Positions 1 through 5,577 of a stretch of DNA of 5,577 nucleotides are shown piece by piece (within the stretch, counting starts at the first letter, position 1; each line of letters starts with the position of its first letter). Position numbers and translations under genes: made by a program. Source of the stretch: an uncultured Ruaniaceae bacterium (GTDB taxonomy: Bacteria > Actinomycetota > Actinomycetes > Actinomycetales > Beutenbergiaceae); contig CALKWS010000193.1 of assembly GCA_938004115.1 (NCBI GenBank), positions 1 through 5,577 on the forward strand, given 5' to 3'. The notes under the pieces are model-generated. The model made no database searches. It was not told the origin of the DNA and saw only the letters and a list, made by a program, of their open reading frames with translations.

Positions 1-962
1 TCGACGGCGGTTGGGGCCAGGTGGGAGAACTGGCGCCGGTAGGCTTGCGGGGAGATGCCGCGACTGCGCACGAAGTGCTGGCGCAGCGTACCGGCGTTGC
101 CGAACCCGACCTGGTCGGCGATCCACTCCACCGAGCCCTCGGTGGTCTCCAGGAGTTCCTCGGCGGCGGCCAGCCGCTGGCCCACCACCCAGGCGTGCGG
201 CGTCAGGCCGGTCTCGGCGCGAAAGCGCCGCGCGAAGGTGCGCGGCGACATGTGCGCCCGGCGGGCCAGCGCGTCCACGCTCAGGTCCTCCCGGAGGTTG
301 CCGCCCACCCAGTCCAGCAACGGGCTGAGGGTCTCCGCGTCGCGTTCCGGGACGGCGCGATCGATGAACTGGCTCTGCCCACCGGCGCGGTGCGGAGGCA
401 CCACCATCCGGCGGGCGGCCGCCGCCGCAACGCGAGCGCCGAAGGTCTGCCGGATCAGGTGCAGGCCCGCATCGAGCACCGCGGCCACCCCGGCCCCGGT
501 GGTCAGCCGGCCGTCCTGGACATAGAGCACGTCGCGGTCCACGCGCGCCTCGGGGAACATCGCGCTGAGCCGGTCGGCGTAGCGCCAGTGGGTGGTGCAC
601 CGCCGGCCGTCGAGCAGTCCGGCGCGCCCCAGGGTGAACGCGGCGGTGCAGTGCGAGAAGATGTTCCGCCCGTCCGCGTCGGCCTGACGGAGGAAGTCCA
701 GCACCGCCGGATCGTCCGTCGTCAGGTCGGTGCTCGCCGCGACGCAGATCAGGTCGGCATCGGCTGCCTGGTCCAACCCATGCTCCACGTGCACGTCGAA
801 GCCCCCGGTACCCGAGATCCGCCCGGGGGTGGGGGCGCACACGAGGAAGTCGAACACCGGATTGTCATCGTCCGCGTGGTAGGGCTCGGCCCATAGTTCG
901 CTCAGTGCGCCGAGTCCGAAGGGCTCCACGCCGTCCTGCACGATCGCCGCGACTTTTCGCAT
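1..962 (-). CDS. GlxA-family transcriptional regulator (DJ-1/PfpI-like domain plus AraC-type HTH), 3' end cut by window edge
   Basis: This is a DNA-binding cytoplasmic regulator; its ligand and targets cannot be read from the sequence. Residues 1 to about 190 match the DJ-1/PfpI-like (class I glutamine amidotransferase-like) domain of GlxA regulators: the start MRKVAAIVQDGVEPFGLGAL, the nucleophile-elbow segment FSHCTAAF with Cys105, then AGLLDGRRCTTHWRYADRL and TTGAGVAAVLDAGLHL. The family hallmark VVPPHRAGGQSQFI (residues 187-200) leads into the AraC-type domain. Its first helix-turn-helix is around SVDALARRAHMSPRTFARRF (228-247) and the second around VEWIADQVGFGNAGTLRQHF (278-297), ending in GISPQAYRRQF. 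There are 320 complete codons, and the family is usually about 310-330 residues, so only a few are missing. The ATG at 962-960 is preceded in frame by TGA at 968-966, so no longer start exists. A weak AGGG lies 13 bases upstream. The protein is transcribed away from the small membrane gene. Family membership is very secure; the physiological role is unknown. Confidence 0.95.
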   Translation of the reverse strand, partial: MRKVAAIVQDGVEPFGLGALSELWAEPYHADDDNPVFDFLVCAPTPGRISGTGGFDVHVEHGLDQAADADLICVAASTDLTTDDPAVLDFLRQADADGRNIFSHCTAAFTLGRAGLLDGRRCTTHWRYADRLSAMFPEARVDRDVLYVQDGRLTTGAGVAAVLDAGLHLIRQTFGARVAAAAARRMVVPPHRAGGQSQFIDRAVPERDAETLSPLLDWVGGNLREDLSVDALARRAHMSPRTFARRFRAETGLTPHAWVVGQRLAAAEELLETTEGSVEWIADQVGFGNAGTLRQHFVRSRGISPQAYRRQFSHLAPTAV

Positions 963-967
963 AGTTC

Positions 968-996
968 AGCATGCACCCTACTTGGCAGTTTTTCAA
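968..996 (-). promoter_or_regulatory. Candidate promoter of the GlxA-type regulator, possibly giving a leaderless or nearly leaderless mRNA
   Basis: On the minus strand TTGAAA (996-991) matches the -35 consensus at five of six bases. After a 17-bp spacer comes CATGCT (973-968), which matches the -10 consensus at only three positions but keeps the key A and final T. A start about 6-7 bases past the -10 would fall at or next to the A of the ATG at 962. The absence of a well-placed Shine-Dalgarno sequence fits leaderless translation, which is common in actinobacteria. The spacer contains CTGCCA (988-983), the core of the nearby inverted repeat. The -10 is weak, so this is a prediction only. Confidence 0.4.
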
Positions 997-1005
997 TGCA
1001 TGTCG

Positions 1006-1033
1006 GCACTTCTGCCACTGGTGGCAGAAGTGC
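1006..1033. repeat. Perfect 13-bp inverted repeat with 2-bp centre; candidate operator
   Basis: The left arm GCACTTCTGCCAC (1006-1018) and right arm GTGGCAGAAGTGC (1021-1033) are exact reverse complements around TG (1019-1020). A 26-base perfect dyad in a 92-bp divergent intergenic region is very unlikely by chance. It lies just upstream of the regulator's candidate -35 (991-996) and just before the small plus-strand gene starting at 1055, so a bound protein could affect both. There is no T-run on either side, so it does not look like an intrinsic terminator. Whether the neighbouring regulator or another dimeric repressor binds it is unknown; AraC-type proteins often use direct rather than inverted sites. 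Confidence 0.75.
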
Positions 1034-1054
1034 GACGGGCGCAGACTTCCTGCC

Positions 1055-1210
1055 ATGGTTACTGCATTGATTCTCCTGGCCCTCCTGACCGTCGCGATCG
1101 TGACCGTTCGCGCGGTGCGCCGCGACGGGTACGACACCACTGCGCCGCCCGCCACGTTCGAGGACGCACCGGACTCCCAGCCGCCGCTGGCGCCGCGCCT
1201 GTTGCCCTGA
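1055..1210 (+). CDS. Small single-span membrane protein, 51 residues, function unknown
   Basis: I do not recognise a named gene. The product begins MVTALILLALLTVAIVTV, a hydrophobic stretch (residues 1-18) long enough for one membrane span. It is followed at once by the basic RAVRR (19-23), then DGYD and a proline-, alanine- and acid-rich tail (about 28-51) ending at TGA 1208-1210. By the positive-inside rule the tail should be cytoplasmic. The layout of one helix, a short basic turn with a DGY/DGR-like motif and a proline-rich tail resembles short hypothetical proteins I recall from other actinobacteria; this is memory, not a search. I chose ATG 1055 because the in-frame ATG at 971 would add a 28-residue non-hydrophobic leader encoded through the inverted repeat. 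No clear Shine-Dalgarno is present. CAGACT (1042-1047) could be a -10 for a leaderless message, but I see no good -35. The frame ends 78 bases before the helicase gene on the same strand, so co-transcription is possible. Confidence 0.6.
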   Translation: MVTALILLALLTVAIVTVRAVRRDGYDTTAPPATFEDAPDSQPPLAPRLLP

Positions 1211-1274
1211 CCCACCTGCCGCTGACCTGACCCGCCGGGCTGGTTATTGGATTCGCGGCGGGCAACCGGCCTGA

Positions 1275-1291
1275 GACAATGGCCGGCGGTG
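1275..1291 (+). promoter_or_regulatory. Candidate -10 element and leaderless GTG start of hrpA
   Basis: GACAAT (1275-1280) has the conserved A and final T of an actinobacterial -10 and lies eight bases before GTG 1289, the spacing expected if transcription starts at the start codon. No Shine-Dalgarno-like purine run of the usual kind precedes the GTG. No convincing -35 is seen at 16-18 bp spacing. Other in-frame starts after the stop at 1223-1225 are TTG 1247 and CTG 1271. The element is short and the call is tentative, but it supports GTG 1289 over ATG 1619 as the helicase start. Confidence 0.3.
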
Positions 1292-1618
1292 ACCGACGCA
1301 CGCAGCAACGAACGACGGCCGCAGTCGCCGGAGCCGTCCGGTGAGCGCACGCGCCCCTCCACGGCGGGTGACGCGGCGCGCCCGGTCGACCCCGGTTCCG
1401 GGGGGCCCCGCCGGGACGAGGCCGCGCGCACTGACCCTCGCACGCCGGGGGACCGTCCCTCCCGGCGGGGTCGCGGCCGAAGGCGGCAAGGCGACACCCG
1501 CCGGAACGAGGGCCGGGACCGTCGCCGTCCGGAGCGCCGGCACCGCCGCGGACGCGGATCCGGCCGCCCCGGTTTCCGGCCGCCGAGCGCCGAGACGATC
1601 GCCAGGCGCCGCGCCGCG
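1289..1618 (+). other. Arginine-rich, low-complexity N-terminal extension of HrpA
   Basis: These 110 codons precede the family-conserved PRITYPEQLPVSARKEDI. They encode 33 arginines, and residues 56-97 alone hold 20 in 42, with runs such as RRGRGRRR and RRHRRGRGSGR. The rest is mostly Gly, Pro, Asp, Glu, Ser and Thr with almost no hydrophobic residues, so disorder is expected. Third positions are about 85% G or C, there is no stop, and the last residues (ETIARRRAA) match the way the N-terminal segment of relatives runs into the core. That makes translation likely, though not certain. RGR-rich tails in other RNA helicases bind RNA non-specifically, which is the likely role here. Confidence 0.65.
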
Positions 1619-4600
1619 ATGCCGCGCATCACCTATCCCGAGCAACTACCCGTCAGCGCCCGCAAGGAGGACATCGCCCGGGCGATCGCCGACCATCAGG
1701 TGGTGATCGTGGCCGGGGAGACCGGTTCGGGCAAGACCACGCAACTTCCGAAGATCTGCCTGGAACTGGGCCGCGGCGTCACCGGCACCATCGGGCACAC
1801 CCAGCCGCGGCGGATCGCCGCCCGCACCGTCGCGGAGCGGATCGCGGAGGAGCTGGACACCCAGGTGGGCCGCGCCGTGGGCTACCAGGTGCGGTTCACC
1901 GACCAGGTCAGCGACAGCACGCTGATCAAGGTGATGACCGACGGGATCCTGCTGGCGGAGATCCAGCGTGACCCGCTGCTGCGGCGGTACGACACGATCA
2001 TCGTCGATGAGGCCCACGAGCGGTCCCTGAACATCGACTTCCTGTTGGGCTACCTGCACCAGTTACTGCCGCAGCGGCCGGACCTGAAGGTGATCATCAC
2101 CTCGGCCACGATCGACTCCGAGCGGTTCGCCGAGCACTTCGGCACCCCGGACGAGCCCGCCCCGGTGATCGAGGTGTCGGGGCGCACCTATCCGGTGGAG
2201 GTGCGGTACCGCCCGCTGGTGCCCGATGCCGACGACGACGAGGCCGGGGACCGCAGCGACGTCGCGCCGCGCGTGACTCAGGCGGGTGCGGCCCGGGAGG
2301 AACCGCTGGACCAGGCCACGGCGATCTGCCTGGCGGCCGATGAGTTGATGGCCGAGGGCCCCGGGGACATCCTGGTGTTCTGCTCCGGGGAACGGGAGAT
2401 CCGCGATGCCGCCGAGGCGCTGGAGAAGCATCTGGACGGCAGGCCCGGCCCGGGCGTGGAGATCCTGCCGCTGTACGCGAGGCTGTCCGCCGCGGAGCAG
2501 CACCGCGTGTTCGCCCCGCACGCCGGCCGCCGGATCGTGCTGGCCACGAACATCGCCGAGACGTCCCTGACCGTTCCGGGGATCCACTACGTCATCGACA
2601 CCGGAACCGCGCGGATCTCCCGGTACTCCGCGCGCACCAAGGTTCAGCGCCTGCCGATCGAACCGATCTCCCGGGCCAGCGCCGACCAGCGCGCGGGCCG
2701 GTCCGGGCGGGTGGCGGACGGGATCTGCATCCGGCTGTACTCGCGGGCCGATTACGAGTCCCGACCGGAGTTCACCGAACCGGAGATCCTGCGCACCTCC
2801 CTGGCCTCGGTGATCCTGCAGATGACCGCCCTGGGCTTGGGGGAGGTCGCGAACTTCGGGTTCGTCGACCCCCCGGACACCCGGGCGGTGCGCGACGGCG
2901 TGGCGCTGCTGACCGAACTGGGTGCGATCACCGACGACGCGGCGCGCTCCGGGCGTGCCCGCGCACCCGGCAGCGGCCCGCCCGGGCGAGTTGCGCCGTC
3001 GTCCGCTGGTTTCCGGTTGACCAAGGTGGGCCGGGCGCTGGCCGGGTTGCCGATCGACCCGCGGCTGGGCCGGATGATCATCGAGGCCGACCGGTTGGGG
3101 TGCGCCGCGGAGGTGCTGGTGATCGTGGCGGCGCTGTCCATCCAGGACGTGCGCGAACGTCCCGCCGAACACGCCCAGCAAGCCGATGAGAAGCACCGCC
3201 GGTTCGCCGACCCGAACTCGGACTTCCTGGCCATCCTGAAACTGTGGGACTACCTGCGGCATAAGCGCGCCGAGTTGTCCTCCTCGGCGTTCCGCCGGAT
3301 GTGCCGGGCCGAGTTCCTGCACTTCCTGCGCATCCGGGAGTGGCAGGACGTACACGGCCAGTTGCGGCAAATGATCAAGCCGCTGGGCATCCACCTGCAA
3401 CCGGCCAAGTCCGCCGAGAAGGTGGACGCCGATGCGCTGCACCAGGCGATCCTCTCCGGGCTGCTCACCCACATCGGGACCTGGGACGAGCGCCGCCGGG
3501 AGTACACCGGTGCGCGCGGGGCCAGGTTCGTCATCTTCCCCGGCTCCCACCTGGCGAAGAAGAACCCCGAGTGGGTGATGGCCGCCGAACTGGTGGAGAC
3601 CGCCCGGTTGTTCGCCCGCACCGTGGCCCGGATCCGGCCCGAATGGGTCGAACCCCTGGCCGGGCACCTGATCAAACGCACCTACTCCGACCCGTACTGG
3701 TCCACCAAGCAGGGCGCGGGGATGGTCAAGGAGAAGGTGCTGCTGCTCGGCCTCACCCTGGCCGCCGACCGGCCGGTGCCCTACGCCCGGGTGGACCCGG
3801 AAGCCGCGCGCGAGATGTTCATCCGCGAGGCCCTGGTGGACGGGCAGTGGCAGACCCACCACGCCTTCGTGGGCCACAACGCCGCGGTGCTGGCCGAGGC
3901 CGAGGAGATCCAGGCCCGCGAGCGCCGCCGGGACCTGGTGCTCGATGAGGAGGGGTTGTTCGACTTCTACGACGCCCGCATTCCCGAGCACGTGGTCACC
4001 GCCACCCACTTCGACACCTGGTGGAAGAAGACCCGCCGGGACCGGCCGGACCTGCTGGACCTGACCCTGGCCGACGTGCTCCCGCCGGACCACCAGTTGG
4101 ACGAGGCCGCCTTCCCCTCCACCTGGGTGCAAGGGGACCTGACCCTGCCGCTCACCTACCAGTTCGAACCGGGCACCGAGGCGGACGGGGTCACCGTGCA
4201 CATCCCGATCGAGGTGTTGCCACGGGTGCGCCCGGAGGGATTCGACTGGCTGGTCCCGGGCCTGCTGGAGGAACTGACGATCGCGGCGATCCGCGCGCTG
4301 CCCAAGCCGGTGCGCCGGCACCTGGTGCCCGCTCCCGACGTGGCCGCGCAGATCCGCACCCACCTGCCCCCGTGGGAGCAGGTGGCGCCCGCTCCCCCGG
4401 GCGCTCCCTCGTTCCGGGAGGCGTTCACCGCCGCCGCGCAACGGGTGCGCGACGTGACCATCACCGCCGCGGACTGGGAGCCCGAGCGGCTACCTGCCCA
4501 TCTGCGGATGACCTTCCAGGTCCACGGGGCCGATGGGACGGTGCTGGGCGCCGGACAGGACCTGACGGCGTTGCAGCAACGGCTGGCCTCGGCGTCCGCG

Positions 4601-5577
4601 GGCGCGGTACGCACCGCCGTGGGCGCCGCGCTGGACGAGGCCCGCCGCCGCTCTGGTCCGCCCGTGCCCGCACCCGCCCGGCGCCGCAGCACGGACTCTT
4701 CGCTCGGACCCGGCGGCGAGGGCGGCGCCCCGGCCGGCGCCCGTGCGGGAGCCCAGGCCGCCGGTGCGGATCGGACCGACCTCACCCCCGGGCTGGCCGA
4801 GGAGGAGAACCTGACCGGCTGGCCGGGCATCGAGGAAATCCCGGAGCAGGTCACCGCCACCGGGGCGGGCGGGCTGCAGGTGCGCGGCTACCCGGCGCTG
4901 GTGGCCGACGGCGAGGCGGTGCACCTGCGGGTGCTCACCGGCGCGGCGGAGCGCGATGCTGCCCACCCGGACGGGGTGGCCGCGCTCCTCGCCCGCACCA
5001 GCCCGCTACCGGCGGGGCGGATCACCAGCCGGTGGACCGGGCAGATGGCGCTGACGCTGGCCACCAGCCCCTACCGCAACACCGACGCACTCGCCCAGGA
5101 CCTGGTCCGCGCCGCCGTGGGCGCGCTCACCTCCCCGGAGGAGTTGCGCCCGGTGCGCTCCCGGTCCCGGTTCCAGCAGGTGGCCACCGAGGTGCACGGG
5201 AAGCTGGAGGACGAGGTGTACCGCCTCGCGCAGGTGGTGGCCACCATCCTGAGTGACTCCCGGGAACTGGAACGCACCATCTCCGGCACCACGTCCCTGG
5301 CGCTGCTGGACGTGCTCAGCGACGTGCGTGACCAGCACGCCGCTCTCATCTTCGACGGGTTCGTGGCCGCCACCCCGCCGGACCGGCTGGAACACCTGCC
5401 CCGGTACCTGCAGGCGGCGCGGATGCGAGTGGAGAAGGCCGCGGCGAACCCGCAACGCGATGCCGACCTGTCCTGGCAGGTCCGGGAACTACGGGATGCG
5501 TGGTGGGCGGCCGCCCGCAGCGCCACCGACCCGGCGCACCGGGACCACCTGGCCCGGGTGCGCTGGATGCTGGAGGA
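1289..5577 (+). CDS. hrpA: ATP-dependent RNA helicase HrpA (DEAH box), with Arg-rich N-terminal extension; 3' end cut by window edge
   Basis: This is a cytoplasmic DEAH-box helicase that unwinds or remodels RNA using ATP; in E. coli HrpA has been linked to fimbrial mRNA processing and to rescue of stalled ribosomes. Residues are numbered from GTG 1289. Motif I GETGSGKT is at 143-150, DEAH at 240-243 within DEAHERSLNIDFLLGYL, motif III SAT at 272-274, TNIAETSLTVPG at about 420-431 and motif VI QRAGRSGR at 467-474. HA2 follows at about 530-640, an OB-fold region at about 670-785, then the long HrpA C-terminal region including DUF3418, ending in RWMLEE. The frame is open for 1429 codons with no frameshift. 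Relatives are about 1300 residues; the excess comes from an Arg-rich N-terminus (1-110) and low-complexity inserts at about 313-338, 551-574 and 1122-1173. ATG 1619 would still keep the helicase core, but the conserved-looking segment before it (ETIARRRAA) and high GC at third positions favour the upstream start. Identity is very secure; the exact start is not. Confidence 0.96.
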   Translation, partial: MTDARSNERRPQSPEPSGERTRPSTAGDAARPVDPGSGGPRRDEAARTDPRTPGDRPSRRGRGRRRQGDTRRNEGRDRRRPERRHRRGRGSGRPGFRPPSAETIARRRAAMPRITYPEQLPVSARKEDIARAIADHQVVIVAGETGSGKTTQLPKICLELGRGVTGTIGHTQPRRIAARTVAERIAEELDTQVGRAVGYQVRFTDQVSDSTLIKVMTDGILLAEIQRDPLLRRYDTIIVDEAHERSLNIDFLLGYLHQLLPQRPDLKVIITSATIDSERFAEHFGTPDEPAPVIEVSGRTYPVEVRYRPLVPDADDDEAGDRSDVAPRVTQAGAAREEPLDQATAICLAADELMAEGPGDILVFCSGEREIRDAAEALEKHLDGRPGPGVEILPLYARLSAAEQHRVFAPHAGRRIVLATNIAETSLTVPGIHYVIDTGTARISRYSARTKVQRLPIEPISRASADQRAGRSGRVADGICIRLYSRADYESRPEFTEPEILRTSLASVILQMTALGLGEVANFGFVDPPDTRAVRDGVALLTELGAITDDAARSGRARAPGSGPPGRVAPSSAGFRLTKVGRALAGLPIDPRLGRMIIEADRLGCAAEVLVIVAALSIQDVRERPAEHAQQADEKHRRFADPNSDFLAILKLWDYLRHKRAELSSSAFRRMCRAEFLHFLRIREWQDVHGQLRQMIKPLGIHLQPAKSAEKVDADALHQAILSGLLTHIGTWDERRREYTGARGARFVIFPGSHLAKKNPEWVMAAELVETARLFARTVARIRPEWVEPLAGHLIKRTYSDPYWSTKQGAGMVKEKVLLLGLTLAADRPVPYARVDPEAAREMFIREALVDGQWQTHHAFVGHNAAVLAEAEEIQARERRRDLVLDEEGLFDFYDARIPEHVVTATHFDTWWKKTRRDRPDLLDLTLADVLPPDHQLDEAAFPSTWVQGDLTLPLTYQFEPGTEADGVTVHIPIEVLPRVRPEGFDWLVPGLLEELTIAAIRALPKPVRRHLVPAPDVAAQIRTHLPPWEQVAPAPPGAPSFREAFTAAAQRVRDVTITAADWEPERLPAHLRMTFQVHGADGTVLGAGQDLTALQQRLASASAGAVRTAVGAALDEARRRSGPPVPAPARRRSTDSSLGPGGEGGAPAGARAGAQAAGADRTDLTPGLAEEENLTGWPGIEEIPEQVTATGAGGLQVRGYPALVADGEAVHLRVLTGAAERDAAHPDGVAALLARTSPLPAGRITSRWTGQMALTLATSPYRNTDALAQDLVRAAVGALTSPEELRPVRSRSRFQQVATEVHGKLEDEVYRLAQVVATILSDSRELERTISGTTSLALLDVLSDVRDQHAALIFDGFVAATPPDRLEHLPRYLQAARMRVEKAAANPQRDADLSWQVRELRDAWWAAARSATDPAHRDHLARVRWMLE

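Noticed and set aside
21..896. Plus-strand open frame (291 codons) opposite the regulator
   Set aside because: The minus strand encodes a clear GlxA-family protein across the whole stretch. The plus product shows no domain.
1022..1031. AdpA-type site in the palindrome arm TGGCAGAAGT
   Set aside because: It matches the TGGC start of the published AdpA consensus but fails at several later positions, so I do not call it.
1006..1033. Reading the palindrome as a bidirectional intrinsic terminator
   Set aside because: It lies between the starts of divergent genes, not their ends, and has a 2-base centre with no T-tract on either side.
1231..1262. Possible terminator hairpin CCCGCCG/CGGCGGG after the small gene
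   Set aside because: The stem is only 7 bp with an 18-base loop and no T-run follows. Such pairings are expected by chance at this GC content.
865..1632. Minus-strand open frame (255 codons) crossing the intergenic region and the hrpA N-terminus
   Set aside because: It overlaps the regulator's start in another phase and runs through the palindrome. Its product is Arg-rich shadow sequence without a domain.
2063..4441. Long minus-strand open frame (792 codons) opposite hrpA
   Set aside because: The plus strand carries all HrpA helicase motifs and continuous family similarity here. The minus frame is a high-GC shadow with no recognisable domain.
4021..5256. Plus-strand open frame (411 codons) in another phase inside hrpA
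   Set aside because: It is out of phase with hrpA, which stays open throughout, and its product is low-complexity Gly/Arg/Pro-rich sequence typical of an out-of-frame reading.

Overview
The window comes from a high-GC actinobacterium. Both long genes favour G or C at third codon positions, and the helicase is of the long, HrpA type common in Actinomycetota. I cannot name a genus. The layout is two divergent transcription directions around a short control region. There is no sign of a mobile element, CRISPR array, tRNA or rRNA.

Positions 1-962 (minus strand) hold a GlxA-type transcriptional regulator: a DJ-1/PfpI-like sensor domain followed by an AraC-type double helix-turn-helix. It runs off the left edge, but 320 residues are visible and it must be nearly complete. 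Positions 963-1054 are the divergent intergenic region. It contains a candidate promoter for the regulator and a perfect 13-bp inverted repeat with a 2-bp centre (1006-1033), the best operator candidate in the window. Positions 1055-1210 (plus strand) encode a 51-residue single-span membrane protein of unknown function.

Positions 1289-5577 (plus strand) are one uninterrupted reading frame for HrpA, a DEAH-box ATP-dependent RNA helicase. It carries 1429 complete codons before the right edge and probably lacks only a few tens of residues. Its helicase motifs, HA2/OB-fold region and long C-terminal domain are all intact. In place of the helical N-terminus I would expect from actinobacterial relatives, it starts with about 100 residues of arginine-rich, probably disordered sequence (33 Arg in 110). 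It also carries three low-complexity insertions between conserved blocks, one strongly acidic.

Functionally, the regulator probably controls itself, the small membrane protein, or both through the shared intergenic region. The helicase is probably an independent housekeeping gene for RNA or ribosome metabolism. I do not see a new multi-gene system here. The observations most worth following are the perfect palindrome and the unusual helicase N-terminus.
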